Part shown: positions 32,429 through 41,605 of the stretch, piece after piece
Layout of the letters: each line of letters opens with the position of its first letter
Position numbering within the stretch: the first letter of the stretch is position 1
Origin: Bacillus sp. AFS037270
GTDB lineage: Bacteria; Bacillota; Bacilli; Bacillales_B; DSM-18226
Direction of reading: 5' to 3'
Assembly: GCF_002585305.1 (NCBI RefSeq)
Contig: NZ_NUNF01000042.1
Span: 524 to 47,590 of the forward strand
Length of the DNA stretch: 47,067 nucleotides
Made by a program: the position numbers and the translations under genes
Notes under the pieces: generated by a model
Database searches by the model: none
Seen by the model: the letters and a program-made list of their open reading frames with translations, nothing else
What the model was told of the DNA's origin: nothing

Positions 32429-33547
32429 TTGATGAAAGAAAAGAGAATAAGAGCAGACAAGTTGGCTAATGACTTTTTTCCGGTCCGTGATGTTGATTAT
32501 ATTGAAATCTATACAGGTAATGCTAAGCAAGCTTGTCACTTCTTTTGTACTGCCTATGGTTTTCAGCCAGTTGCCTATTCAGGTCTTGAAACTGGCAATC
32601 GTGAAACCGCTTCCTATTGTTTGAAACAACGTAATATTCGGATTGTACTGACGGGTTCCTATACTAAGGATAGTGAAGTTGCCCAATTTGTTAAAAGACA
32701 TGGAGACGGCGTCAAGGATGTTGCCCTGCTGGTGGATGATGTAGACAAAGCTTTTGCAGAAGCTGTAAAAAGAGGTGCGATTGCTCATACTGCTCCATAT
32801 GAAATGAAGGATGCAAATGGAGTGGTAAAAAAGGCCGTTCTCGGTACATATGGAGACACTATCCATACGTTAATTGAGCGGAAAAATTATCAAGGAGCGT
32901 TTTTACCTGGTTATGAACCATTATCGGCGGAGCTGCCGGTTGAAGATGCGGGGTTAATTGGTATCGATCATGTGGTCGGAAATGTCGAGCGGATGGAGGA
33001 ATGGGTGGAATATTATTCAAAAGTGATGGGCTTTATTGAAATGAAACATTTCTCTGACAAAGATATTACCACGGAATACTCGGCTCTTATGTCTAAAGTC
33101 ATGCATAATGGCGGTCGAATAAAATTCCCGATTAATGAACCTGCCGAGGGAAAACGAAAATCACAAATTCAAGAATTCCTGGAGTTCTACAATGGTCCCG
33201 GGGTTCAGCATTTGGCCATTTTAACAGAAGATATTGTTTCGACAGTCACCACTTTGAAAAAGAATGGGGTGGAGTTTCTCAAAACACCGGACACTTACTA
33301 TGAGTCATTAGCAGAGCGGATTGGGAAAATAGACGAAGAGATTGAGAAGCTTCGTGAACTTAATATTTTAGTGGACAGGGATGATGAGGGGTACTTACTA
33401 CAGATTTTCACTAAGCCAATTGTGGACCGGCCGACATTATTTATCGAAGTCATCCAGCGTAAAGGAGCCCGTGGCTTTGGCGAAGGAAACTTTAAAGCAC
33501 TTTTTGAATCGATTGAACGTGAACAGGAAAGACGCGGAAACTTATAA
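32429..33547 (+). CDS. hppD: 4-hydroxyphenylpyruvate dioxygenase
   Basis: A 372-residue non-haem Fe(II) dioxygenase made of two vicinal-oxygen-chelate halves. The iron ligands are visible as H181 (IDHVVGN), H261 (VQHLAI) and E340 (FIEVIQR), with the C-terminal GARGFGEGNFKALFESIE helix that gates the active site. It converts 4-hydroxyphenylpyruvate and O2 to homogentisate in tyrosine breakdown. Two ATG codons in a row start the ORF, and a GGGGGTCATTTG region precedes them. It is first of three genes that complete the ring-cleavage route. Confidence 0.95.
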   Translation: MMKEKRIRADKLANDFFPVRDVDYIEIYTGNAKQACHFFCTAYGFQPVAYSGLETGNRETASYCLKQRNIRIVLTGSYTKDSEVAQFVKRHGDGVKDVALLVDDVDKAFAEAVKRGAIAHTAPYEMKDANGVVKKAVLGTYGDTIHTLIERKNYQGAFLPGYEPLSAELPVEDAGLIGIDHVVGNVERMEEWVEYYSKVMGFIEMKHFSDKDITTEYSALMSKVMHNGGRIKFPINEPAEGKRKSQIQEFLEFYNGPGVQHLAILTEDIVSTVTTLKKNGVEFLKTPDTYYESLAERIGKIDEEIEKLRELNILVDRDDEGYLLQIFTKPIVDRPTLFIEVIQRKGARGFGEGNFKALFESIEREQERRGNL

Positions 33548-33595
33548 ATAATAGATCAATAGGTAAAGGTTTAAATGGGGGTCTAAATCGATCGG

Positions 33596-33622
33596 TCAAG
33601 GGAGAGCAGCTTCTCCCTTTCA
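33596..33622 (+). repeat. Short intercistronic hairpin
   Basis: AAGGGAGA and TCTCCCTT form an 8-bp stem (about 33599-33619) between the hppD and FAH-family genes, without a clean T run. It may attenuate or stabilise the operon mRNA. Confidence 0.4.
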
Positions 33623-33651
33623 ATAAAAAAAACCTTAGATAGGTGAGATAT

Positions 33652-34569
33652 GTGAAGTTTATAACCTTTGAAAAAAGCGATGGAAGGATTAGCGCAGGAT
33701 GGTTAATAGATGATGAACATGCAGTAGATATGTGTGAAGCTTCAGGTCACCGGTTTCCTAATAATCTATTAGATTTTCTCAACAATAGTGAAGAATACTT
33801 GAAACAGGCAAAAGGCTGCTCCCTGCTCCCAGGTCAGGAGGGTGTTTATCCATTAAAGGAGCTTCGTTTAAGAGCACCGCTGCCTAACCCAAGAAGTTTT
33901 CGTGATTTTTATGCTTTTGAACAGCATGTAAAGTCGGCACGGGAAAAACGTGGGCTTTCAGTAGTTCCTGAGTGGTATAAGATACCTGTTTTTTATTTTT
34001 CCAATCATCTTGCAATAAGCGGGACAGGAGACAAAATTCCGAGACCTGCAAATTGTTGTTGGCTGGATTATGAACTGGAAATTGCCTGTATTATTGGAAA
34101 GGAAGGCAGGGATATTCCAGCCGATCAAGCAGATGAATATATTTTTGGGTATTGTATTTTAAATGATTGGAGCGCGAGGGACCTTCAGAGAGAAGAAATG
34201 AAGGTTGGATTAGGGCCGGCTAAGGGGAAGGATTTCTCCACCTCAATTGGGCCTTGGATTGTTACGAAAGATGAACTAGAACCTCTTAAAGAACATGGTG
34301 GTTTTAATCTCACTATGAAGGCTCGTGTAAATGGGATTTTGCTTTCTGAGGGGAACCTGAAGGATATCTACTATACCTTTGGTGAAATGATTTCAAGAGC
34401 CTCACAGGGGGTCACCCTTTATCCAGGTGAAATCATTGGTTCAGGAACAGTTGGAACCGGCTGTATCCTCGAGCTTGGTTCTGAAGTACACCGCTGGCTG
34501 GAACCGGGTGATTTGGTAGAACTTGAGATTGATGGGCTTGGTGTACTGAAGAATACAATCATCGACTAA
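33652..34569 (+). CDS. Fumarylacetoacetate hydrolase family protein
   Basis: About 305 residues with the FAH fold. Metal and active-site elements include FRDFYAFEQHV near 87, the acidic DYELEIACIIGKEG segment near 139, YCILNDWSARDLQ near 170, GPAKGKDFSTSIGPW near 192 and the SGTVGTGC loop near 267. By context it should be fumarylacetoacetase or a maleyl/fumarylacetoacetate hydrolase finishing homogentisate breakdown. The start is placed at GTG 33652 with AGGTGAG just upstream; the GTG at 33643 has no site. It lies 12 nt before the homogentisate dioxygenase gene. Confidence 0.85.
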   Translation: MKFITFEKSDGRISAGWLIDDEHAVDMCEASGHRFPNNLLDFLNNSEEYLKQAKGCSLLPGQEGVYPLKELRLRAPLPNPRSFRDFYAFEQHVKSAREKRGLSVVPEWYKIPVFYFSNHLAISGTGDKIPRPANCCWLDYELEIACIIGKEGRDIPADQADEYIFGYCILNDWSARDLQREEMKVGLGPAKGKDFSTSIGPWIVTKDELEPLKEHGGFNLTMKARVNGILLSEGNLKDIYYTFGEMISRASQGVTLYPGEIIGSGTVGTGCILELGSEVHRWLEPGDLVELEIDGLGVLKNTIID

Positions 34570-34581
34570 AAAAGAGGTGAA

Positions 34582-35739
34582 ATGATGTATTACCGTCAAA
34601 TGGGCCAGATTCCTCATAAGCGTCATACGATGTTTAAAAAAGCGGATGGGAGTTTATTTCGAGAACAGGTAATGGGGACGTGCGGATTCTCAGGAACACA
34701 ATCGATTTTGTATCATCACCATATGCCGACTGAAATAGTTAAGTCGGAACTAGTTGGCGGTTATTTGCCGGAATATGAGGAGCAGCAGTCTTTAAAACAC
34801 CGTCACTTTATGACTAGTAAAGCGCATCTAGAGGGAGATGCGCTTAAAGCAAGGAATTATTTAATGGGAAATCAAGATCTCCTTATCGGAACGGCCAAGG
34901 TGACAGAGAAGATGTCATGTTTCTACCGAAATGGGGATGGAGATGAACTATTATACATTCATTACGGATCCGGAAAGCTCGAGACCATGTTCGGTACCAT
35001 TTCCTATCGTGAAGGTGATTATTTAATAATTCCGATTGGAACCATTTATCGGGTCATACCTAACAAACAGGAAACCACTCAATTATTGTTTATTGAATCC
35101 TTCAGTCAGATTACAACACCCAGGCGTTATCGAAATGAATATGGCCAGCTCTTAGAGCATAGTCCTTTTTGTGAGCGCGATATTCGCGGACCTGAGAACT
35201 TGGTGACATTTGAGCAAAAAGGGGAATTTGAAATTTTTACGAAATCAAGAGGAGTCATCTCCTCACATATACTTGGTCATCATCCATTTGATGTGGTGGG
35301 CTGGGATGGATACTTATATCCCTGGGCATTTAATATTGAAGATTTTGAGCCCATTACAGGAAGGGTACATCAGCCGCCGCCGGTTCATCAAACGTTTGAA
35401 GGTAATCATTTTGTGGTTTGTTCATTTGTTCCGAGACTATTTGATTATCATCCCGAAGCCATACCAGCCCCTTATTATCACAGTAATGTCAATAGCGATG
35501 AACTGCTCTATTATGTAAAAGGAAACTTTATGAGCCGTAAGGGGGTCCAGGAGGGTTCGATTACACTCCATCCTGGGGGGATTCCTCATGGCCCTCACCC
35601 TGGAAAAGTAGAAGCTAGCATTGGTAAAAGAGAGACATTGGAACTTGCTGTTATGATTGATACCTTTCACCCTTTAAAAATGGTTAAGTATGCTCAAGAA
35701 ATAGAGGACCCAGGCTATATGTATTCCTGGTATAAATAA
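34582..35739 (+). CDS. hmgA: Homogentisate 1,2-dioxygenase
   Basis: A 385-residue cupin-type dioxygenase. The Fe(II) region is visible in RVHQPPPVHQTFE, VPRLFDYHPEAIPAPYYHSN with NSDELLYYV, and HPGGIPHGPHPG. It opens the homogentisate ring to maleylacetoacetate. It is shorter than human or Pseudomonas enzymes (about 430-445) but in the range of the short bacterial form. The start is ATG 34582 behind GAGGTGA; an adjacent ATG follows. It is last gene of the operon, then a terminator. No maleylacetoacetate isomerase gene is present nearby; glutathione-free routes are known. Confidence 0.93.
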   Translation: MMYYRQMGQIPHKRHTMFKKADGSLFREQVMGTCGFSGTQSILYHHHMPTEIVKSELVGGYLPEYEEQQSLKHRHFMTSKAHLEGDALKARNYLMGNQDLLIGTAKVTEKMSCFYRNGDGDELLYIHYGSGKLETMFGTISYREGDYLIIPIGTIYRVIPNKQETTQLLFIESFSQITTPRRYRNEYGQLLEHSPFCERDIRGPENLVTFEQKGEFEIFTKSRGVISSHILGHHPFDVVGWDGYLYPWAFNIEDFEPITGRVHQPPPVHQTFEGNHFVVCSFVPRLFDYHPEAIPAPYYHSNVNSDELLYYVKGNFMSRKGVQEGSITLHPGGIPHGPHPGKVEASIGKRETLELAVMIDTFHPLKMVKYAQEIEDPGYMYSWYK

Positions 35740-35748
35740 TGAGAGGGG

Positions 35749-35781
35749 CAATCCATCGAAATTCGCTGGGTTGTTTTTTTT
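35749..35781 (+). terminator. Intrinsic terminator after hmgA
   Basis: CAATCCA and TGGGTTG (one G-U) followed by a long T run. Confidence 0.75.
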
Positions 35782-35847
35782 CATTAGAAGAAAGTGGTAT
35801 TGTAGTATTAAGCATTCTTTGTAATACATATAGAGTGAGGTGAAATT

Positions 35848-36462
35848 ATGGATTTAGCTTCCGTTTTATTTAAATTAAATAGTCATACGCCCAAGATATT
35901 GGGCAGTGAAAGATTTTCAAAATATGCTGTCCTGCTTCCATTATTGCAAAAAGAGGACGGAATTCATGTGTTATTTGAGGTTCGGTCACTAGAATTGAGG
36001 CGTCAGCCGGGAGAAATTTGTTTTCCGGGAGGCAGAATAGATGCACAAGATATAGATGAGCGAGATGCAGCCATCCGTGAGACAGTAGAGGAGTTAGGGA
36101 TAAATAAACAAGATATTACCGATGTATTTCCATTGGATTATATGATTTCACCCTTTGGGATGATTCTCTATCCTTATGTAGGTTATATTAATAACCCGGA
36201 AAAAATTCAGCCAAGCCCAGCTGAGGTTGGGGAAATATTTACGGTACCATTATCGTTCTTGATCCATAATGAGCCGGAAATCTATCGTGTCTCTCTGAAA
36301 GCGGAGCCGGAAGAAAATTTTCCGTTTGAGTTAATACCCGGTGGTGAAAAATATAACTGGCGGGCTAGAGGGATGGACGAATATTTTTATCGCTATGGCG
36401 GTAAAACAATTTGGGGACTAACGGCAAGAATTCTAGCCCATTTCATAGAACTGATTAGCTAA
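35848..36462 (+). CDS. Nudix hydrolase, CoA pyrophosphatase type
   Basis: A 204-residue Nudix protein. The RRQPGEICFPGGRID segment upstream of and merging with the Nudix box (GGRID...DAAIRETVEELGI) is the pattern of the CoA diphosphatase subgroup (NudL/YeaB-like), which splits CoA into adenosine 3',5'-bisphosphate and 4'-phosphopantetheine. The late LTARIL helix is also typical. The start is ATG after GAGTGAGGTG. It stands alone between a terminator and the aspartokinase promoter. The substrate is assigned by motif only. Confidence 0.82.
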   Translation: MDLASVLFKLNSHTPKILGSERFSKYAVLLPLLQKEDGIHVLFEVRSLELRRQPGEICFPGGRIDAQDIDERDAAIRETVEELGINKQDITDVFPLDYMISPFGMILYPYVGYINNPEKIQPSPAEVGEIFTVPLSFLIHNEPEIYRVSLKAEPEENFPFELIPGGEKYNWRARGMDEYFYRYGGKTIWGLTARILAHFIELIS

Positions 36463-36596
36463 ATCAGCAGAATAGGTTTAATAAGGAAAATAAGTAATAA
36501 AACAGTGATTTTACTTGTGTATAAGCTTACCTCTTCATTTTTTTCTCGATTGTCTTTTTCACAAGGACAATTGTTTGTGATGAGCGGAAAAAACAC

Positions 36597-36624
36597 TTGA
36601 TTATTTTTTAAATTGTAATAAAAT
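36597..36624 (+). promoter_or_regulatory. Promoter of the aspartokinase gene
   Basis: TTGATT (36597-36602), 16 nt, TAAAAT (36619-36624). Upstream, ATTGTC and GACAAT (36549-36571) form a weak hairpin of unknown use. No lysine-riboswitch-like fold was recognised in 36463-36659. Confidence 0.5.
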
Positions 36625-36659
36625 TAAAATTATATTTTTATAGAGTAGGGGATGTATCC

Positions 36660-38021
36660 ATGAAGGTTGTAAAGTTTGGCGGATCCTCTTTAGCTTCCGG
36701 AAGACAACTAGAAAAAGTATTTCAAATTGTCACTGCTGACCGTGAACGTAAAGTGGTCGTTGTATCAGCTCCGGGAAAGAGGTATGCAGAAGATATAAAG
36801 GTAACAGATTTATTGATTGAATGTGCTGATGACTGCTTACAAAATAAGGATCCAAAGGAAAAGGTAGCGGCTGTCCTTGAGAGATATGCAGCTATTGCAA
36901 ATGAATTAAATCTTTCAGATGGAGTGATCCAGGAAATTCATGATGACTTATTAACAAGAATTGCCAGTGACAAAAGCAAACCGGATCGGTTTATCGACTT
37001 GCTAAAAGCCAGTGGTGAGGATAATAATGCGAAATTAGTAGCCGCTTATTTTCGAGCACAGGGTGTAGAAGCTCATTATGTAGACCCTAAGGAAGCAGGC
37101 CTTCTTGTCAGTGATGAGCCGGGAAATGCCCAAGCATTGCCGGAATCCTATTTACGACTAAATTCATTAAATGAGCAGTCTGGCATTCAAATTTTTCCAG
37201 GATTCTTTGGTTATAGCCTCAGTGGAGAGGTGTTTACCTTCTCAAGGAGCGGTTCGGATATTACCGGTTCTATCCTTGCAAATGCGCTAAAAGCAGACTT
37301 ATATGAAAACTTTACAGATGTAGATGCGGTTTACTCTGTAAATCCTTCAATTGTCCAAAAGCCAAAGGAAATAAAAGAATTAACTTATCGGGAAATGCGA
37401 GAATTATCATATGCGGGATTCACAGTATTACATGATGAAGCACTTGTACCAGCTTTTAGAGCAGGAATCCCTGTTAATATTAAGAATACAAATAATCCAT
37501 CAGCACCAGGAACACTTATAGTGAACGAACGTGACAATACAAATGGACCTGTCATTGGCATCGCCAGCGATAAAGGGTTTTGCAGTATTTATGTCAGCAA
37601 ATACTTAATGAACAGAGAAATCGGCTTTGGGCGCAAGCTGTTAGGTGTATTAGAAGATTATGGTCTTTCATATGAACATACGCCATCAGGTATTGATGAT
37701 GTGTCTGTGATCTTACGGGAGAATCAGCTTGATGAGAAAATCATGGATGAAGTGATTAATCGAATCAAAAATGAGTTACATGCGGATGAAGTGAAAGTTG
37801 CCCATAGTCTGGCCCTCATTATGGTGGTTGGAGAGGGAATGCGCCGAAATGTTGGGACCATGGCAAGAGCTTCAAAGGCACTTGCAAAGGCAAGGGTTAA
37901 TATTGAAATGATTAATCAAGGTTCTTCTGAGGTTAGTATGATGTTTGGTGTCAAAGAAGTAGATGAGAAGCGGGCGGTTCAGGCTCTTTATGAGGAGTTT
38001 TTTGTTCCTGTGACTGTTTGA
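36660..38021 (+). CDS. yclM: Aspartokinase III (YclM/ThrD type)
   Basis: A 453-residue enzyme. The amino-acid kinase domain (VVKFGGSSLASG near 3-14, FSRSGSDITGS near 198, FTDVDAVYSVNP near 221) occupies about 1-290 and is followed by two ACT domains (GIASDKGFCSIYVSKYLMN; ALIMVVGEGMRRNVGTMARA). It phosphorylates aspartate for the lysine, threonine and methionine pathways; the ACT pair allows allosteric control. Sequence and length match the B. subtilis third aspartokinase. The start is ATG 36660 behind a weak GGGG site. It is monocistronic. Confidence 0.92.
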   Translation: MKVVKFGGSSLASGRQLEKVFQIVTADRERKVVVVSAPGKRYAEDIKVTDLLIECADDCLQNKDPKEKVAAVLERYAAIANELNLSDGVIQEIHDDLLTRIASDKSKPDRFIDLLKASGEDNNAKLVAAYFRAQGVEAHYVDPKEAGLLVSDEPGNAQALPESYLRLNSLNEQSGIQIFPGFFGYSLSGEVFTFSRSGSDITGSILANALKADLYENFTDVDAVYSVNPSIVQKPKEIKELTYREMRELSYAGFTVLHDEALVPAFRAGIPVNIKNTNNPSAPGTLIVNERDNTNGPVIGIASDKGFCSIYVSKYLMNREIGFGRKLLGVLEDYGLSYEHTPSGIDDVSVILRENQLDEKIMDEVINRIKNELHADEVKVAHSLALIMVVGEGMRRNVGTMARASKALAKARVNIEMINQGSSEVSMMFGVKEVDEKRAVQALYEEFFVPVTV

Positions 38022-38033
38022 TTTCTTTTCATT

Positions 38034-38066
38034 AAAAAAGGTACGTTAATCACGACGTACCTTTTT
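38034..38066. terminator. Bidirectional intrinsic terminator
   Basis: AAAAAAGGTACGT and ACGTACCTTTTT with an 8-nt loop. It overlaps the 3' end of the convergent minus-strand gene. Confidence 0.85.
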
Positions 38067-38630
38067 CAATTTCAGTTTTGTACGAATCAACGCCCATAAA
38101 GCGATAACAAGGCCGCCTAGAGTGTCAGCAATTAAGTCTGTCATTGTATCTTTATTTCCTCCGCCTTGCAAGGTCATCCCAAATATCTGGTCGCAGCTAA
38201 ACTCGTAGACCTCCCACAAAACACCGCCTAATGCCGCAAACGATGCGGTAAAAAGGAAAACAAACCAAGGGGAAATCTCATTCCCTGCATCCCTGTGAAT
38301 TAACCTTTCATATAATGCAATTCCCGCGAACGCAAGGATGGCACCACTGACGAAATGCATAAAAGTATCCCACCAGCCAAGTCCATACCAGCCTAATATA
38401 GAACCCAAATATTGTGAACCTACTAAGAAAATGATATAGGAAAAGACAATGGGCAGATTAAATTTCAGCTTTGTAAACAGGGCTAACAAAAGCGGCACTG
38501 CTCCACAAACAATACCGCCTATTGCCACAGTGGATTTAAAAGTTTGGCCAATACTATAGTAATACACTGCCAAGACGGCCATGAATACGACATACAATAA
38601 ACTGACTATTATCACAAGTTTTCTTTTCAT
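38046..38630 (-). CDS. YjdF/DUF2238-like membrane protein, paralogue A
   Basis: A 194-residue protein with about 6 helices and a basic C-terminal tail. Conserved elements are WWDTFMHFVSGAILAF, GVLWEVYEFSCDQIFG and LQGGGNKDTMTDLIADTLGG; the polar H, E and D residues lie at membrane edges and could bind a metal or form an active site. It resembles YjdF-type inner-membrane proteins of unknown function. It follows its tandem paralogue by 14 nt. AGAGGTGC-type sequence precedes ATG 38630. Confidence 0.75.
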   Translation of the reverse strand: MKRKLVIIVSLLYVVFMAVLAVYYYSIGQTFKSTVAIGGIVCGAVPLLLALFTKLKFNLPIVFSYIIFLVGSQYLGSILGWYGLGWWDTFMHFVSGAILAFAGIALYERLIHRDAGNEISPWFVFLFTASFAALGGVLWEVYEFSCDQIFGMTLQGGGNKDTMTDLIADTLGGLVIALWALIRTKLKLKKVRRD

Positions 38631-38644
38631 TACAGCACCTCTAT

Positions 38645-39214
38645 TTAATTTAGACTTCTTTTCCTAAAAAGGGTATATACAGCTGTGATTAGACCTCCTC
38701 CTAAACCGAACAGAAGATCGTACATGGTATCTTTATTGCCACCCCTTTGCATCGTATGTGTTAAAGTCAAATCGCCTAAAAACTCATAAATCTCCCAGAG
38801 GACACTTGAGGAAACAGCAAGTGAGAGGACAAACAGAACAAGAATCCCAACAGAAACATTCCTTCGTGCATGTTGAGGAATCCAATATTTATAAAGACTT
38901 ATTCCCACAAACCCTACAAACATTCCTTTTAAAAAGTGCAGAGTAGAATCCCACCATTTATAATACAAATAAAAGCTTGAGATGGAACCTAAATATAAGG
39001 AACAAAATAAGAAAAGATAATAAGAGATGATTATGGGAATGTTAAAGGGATTATTTTTCATCTTTAGTAAGCCAAGCGGCAGCAAGCTGACGAAAATCCC
39101 TCCAAGTGCTACTTGCCACCTAGTATGGTCATGTTTCATCAAGTAATAAATAAATAATGCAGTCATACCCAGACTAAATAATATGCTTAATGCAATAACA
39201 ACCTTCCTTTTCAC
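38645..39214 (-). CDS. YjdF/DUF2238-like membrane protein, paralogue B
   Basis: A 189-residue tandem paralogue of the next minus-strand gene. The shared motifs are YKWWDSTLHFLKGMFVGF, VLWEIYEFLGDLTL and MQRGGNKDTMYDLLFGLGGG. The retention of the same H, E, N, K and D residues in both copies argues that they are functional. A GAGGTGAGCAGG-type site precedes ATG 39214. The pair may form a hetero-oligomer or differ in substrate; there is no direct evidence. The operon is transcribed away from the GntR/RCK_C regulator gene. Confidence 0.75.
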   Translation of the reverse strand: MKRKVVIALSILFSLGMTALFIYYLMKHDHTRWQVALGGIFVSLLPLGLLKMKNNPFNIPIIISYYLFLFCSLYLGSISSFYLYYKWWDSTLHFLKGMFVGFVGISLYKYWIPQHARRNVSVGILVLFVLSLAVSSSVLWEIYEFLGDLTLTHTMQRGGNKDTMYDLLFGLGGGLITAVYTLFRKRSLN

Positions 39215-39363
39215 CTGCTCACCTCAAATCAAAATCACTCCTTACAATTATGTCCAAAAGTTATTAATTATAAAGGTATAGGTACGGCTCGCAAAGTGAT
39301 AGTAGAAACGGTATAGTAATAATGTATGAAAATTTTTAAAAGATGAAACTTGGTGGTGGTTCA

Positions 39364-39981
39364 ATGCAAAAGGCACAAATTCCAACATATGAACGGATTG
39401 CTATTGATTTAGCAAATAGAATCTATGATGGAAAGTTTAAAGTAGGAGAAAAGATTCATGGCAGGTCCACCCTTGCAAGTGAATATAAAGTCTCACCTGA
39501 AACAGTCCGAAGAGCAATCAAAATATTAGAGGACGTAGAGATTGTCCATTCCACTAAGGGAAGTGGGATTGTCATCTCATCGCGAGAGAACGCATATAAA
39601 TATATTCACCGTTTTTCCAATTTAGCGAGTATAAAGGATTTAGAGAAACAAATGAACAGCCTCATTTCAGAGAGGAATAGGCTGGATGAGGAACTTTTTG
39701 AGACGTTAAGAAAAATCATGGATTATTCAGGGAAGCTCAGGCATACCAATCCCTTAGCACCTATTGAAGTGGAAATTTTTCCAGGATGCATTCATATCGG
39801 AAAAACAATTTCAGAAACGAAATTTTGGCAAAATACAGGTGGGACGGTTATAGGAATGAAGCGCAAGGGGGAGTTAATCATTTCACCCGGACCGTATGCA
39901 CTAATCCTTGAAGGGGATGTTTTACTTGTAATTGGTGATGATGAGACATATGATAGGGTCGTTCATTTTTTAGAAGACTAA
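39364..39981 (+). CDS. GntR-type regulator with C-terminal RCK_C domain (BusR-like)
   Basis: About 205 residues. The GntR winged helix-turn-helix is at about 5-72 (YERIAIDLANRIYDGKF, LASEYKVSPETVRRAI). A coiled coil (LEKQMNSLISERNRLDEELF) follows near 92-115, then a TrkA-C/RCK_C domain (EVEIFPGCIHIGKTISET...GDVLLVIGDDETYDRV). This is the architecture of BusR, the c-di-AMP-binding repressor of betaine uptake in streptococci and lactococci. It lies next to, and convergent with, an OpuF-type osmolyte transporter. The start is ATG 39364 behind GGTGGTGG; the ATG at 39343 is an alternative adding 7 residues. Confidence 0.82.
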   Translation: MQKAQIPTYERIAIDLANRIYDGKFKVGEKIHGRSTLASEYKVSPETVRRAIKILEDVEIVHSTKGSGIVISSRENAYKYIHRFSNLASIKDLEKQMNSLISERNRLDEELFETLRKIMDYSGKLRHTNPLAPIEVEIFPGCIHIGKTISETKFWQNTGGTVIGMKRKGELIISPGPYALILEGDVLLVIGDDETYDRVVHFLED

Positions 39982-40012
39982 ACGAATCACATAATTACCT
40001 AAGCTGGACAAT

Positions 40013-40046
40013 AAAAAAGAAGCCGGTCAAGATGACCGGCTTTAAT
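40013..40046. terminator. Bidirectional terminator between regulator and transporter
   Basis: AGCCGGTCA, AGA loop, TGACCGGCT, with A run and T-rich flank, between convergent genes. Confidence 0.85.
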
Positions 40047-40048
40047 TA

Positions 40049-41605
40049 TTAATTTAATAATCCCTCTTTTTCTAAAAATTCTTTGGCAACCTTAGCTGGA
40101 GACTGTTTAAGACTGTCAACCTTGTAGTTAAGTTCCCGCATTTTTTCATCCGTTAGTTTTCCGGATAAGCTATTGAGTACTTTTTTCAATTCGGGATGCT
40201 CTTTTAAAGTTTCCTCTTTTATAATAGGTACCGCATAATACGGTGGGAAAAACTGCTGGTCATCTTTTAATACCTTTAAGTTAAACGCTTGAAGTAAACC
40301 ATCGGTGGAAAAGGCATCAATAACATCGCTTTTATGATTTTTTAAGGCAGTGTAGCGTAATCCACCATCGATTGCTTTAACATCCTTAAATGCCATATTA
40401 TAGGTTTTTGAAAGTCCAATTAACCCATCTTCACGGTTTGGAAATTCAATGGTAGGACCCATAATTAAGTTTCCGCTTACCTTAGCTAAGTCTGAGATAG
40501 TATTTAGACCATACTCTTTTGCCGTATCTTGTCGAACGGCTAACGCATAAGTGTTATTAAATCCAAGCGGCTTTAATAGTTCAATTCCATATTTTTGCTT
40601 AAATTCTTTCTCCACATAATTATAGACTTTATCTGGATCACTTTCCGGAGGCTGTTTTAAAATATTTACCAAACCTGTGCCCGTATATTCTACATACATA
40701 TCAATATCTCCAGAATTTAATGCACCAAAAGCGACCTGTGAACCCCCTAGATTTAATTTACGTTCTACCTGTATATCCGTCTTAGCTTCTATTACATCAG
40801 CCAGCATATTACCTAATATTAATTGCTCACTAAAGTTCTTTGAACCAATAACAATTTTATCCTCAGCTTGTGCAGTAGAATATGCTTTAAATCCTACAGC
40901 TGCAACCAATAAAATAGCCGCAAAGGCAATTAATGACCTTTTTGCTGTTTTTCCCTTTTTCGATATTGATTTTTGCTTGCTAGTATAAGATAAAGATGAT
41001 TCTAGTTTACCAACTGCGAAATCAATGAGCAGAGCGAGAATACAAGCTGGAATTGCTCCGGCCAAAATCATGTAATTATCGACAGTTTGAACCCCTGAGA
41101 ATACCAGGTAACCAAGTCCACCTGCTCCAACGAAAGCCGCAATAGTCATTAAACCGACTGCTGTTACCGCTGAAATTCTGATACCCGCCATAATCATTGG
41201 GAAGGCCAGTGGCAACTGTACCTTTTTCATTGTTTGACTCTTGGTCAGACCAATACCTTTGGCGGCTTCCAGAATGTCTCCATCAATATTTGTTAAACCT
41301 GTATAAGTGTTCTTAACGATTGGAAGTAAGGAATAAAGTACAACCATTACAATAGCAGGTGTACTGCCGATTCCGATAAACGGGATGAGAAAACCAAGTA
41401 AGGCTAAACTTGGAATAGCCTGAATTACGTTTGTGGTCCCAATTATCGGTTTTGAGAGTTTAGGTTCATTTGAAATTAATATTCCTAATGGGATTCCAAT
41501 AATTATGGCAATTATAACGGACACGATACTTAAATATAAATGCTCTCCTAGTAAGCTAAGGATTTGACTATAGTTATTTGTAAGATAATTCCAAAAACCG
41601 CTCAT
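40049..41605 (-). CDS. opuFB: Osmoprotectant ABC transporter, permease fused to substrate-binding domain (OpuFB-like)
   Basis: A 518-residue fusion. Residues 1 to about 210 are the permease, with the EAA-type loop AAKGIGLTKSQTMKKVQLPLAFPMI. A short linker and one more helix (about 224-243) follow. Residues about 250-518 are an OpuCC/ProX-type binding domain (KIVIGSKNFSEQLILGNMLAD, YVEYTGTGLVNIL, DAFSTDGLLQAF). This matches OpuF, the Bacillus compatible-solute transporter with a tethered binding domain. Its ATG shares one base with the stop of the ATPase gene (TAATG), so translation is coupled. Substrates probably include glycine betaine; the ligand cage was not checked. Confidence 0.87.
   Translation of the reverse strand: MSGFWNYLTNNYSQILSLLGEHLYLSIVSVIIAIIIGIPLGILISNEPKLSKPIIGTTNVIQAIPSLALLGFLIPFIGIGSTPAIVMVVLYSLLPIVKNTYTGLTNIDGDILEAAKGIGLTKSQTMKKVQLPLAFPMIMAGIRISAVTAVGLMTIAAFVGAGGLGYLVFSGVQTVDNYMILAGAIPACILALLIDFAVGKLESSLSYTSKQKSISKKGKTAKRSLIAFAAILLVAAVGFKAYSTAQAEDKIVIGSKNFSEQLILGNMLADVIEAKTDIQVERKLNLGGSQVAFGALNSGDIDMYVEYTGTGLVNILKQPPESDPDKVYNYVEKEFKQKYGIELLKPLGFNNTYALAVRQDTAKEYGLNTISDLAKVSGNLIMGPTIEFPNREDGLIGLSKTYNMAFKDVKAIDGGLRYTALKNHKSDVIDAFSTDGLLQAFNLKVLKDDQQFFPPYYAVPIIKEETLKEHPELKKVLNSLSGKLTDEKMRELNYKVDSLKQSPAKVAKEFLEKEGLLN

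Noticed and set aside
40677..40988. 103-codon plus-strand ORF inside opuFB.
   Set aside because: Antisense shadow of a clear coding region, with no ribosome binding site.
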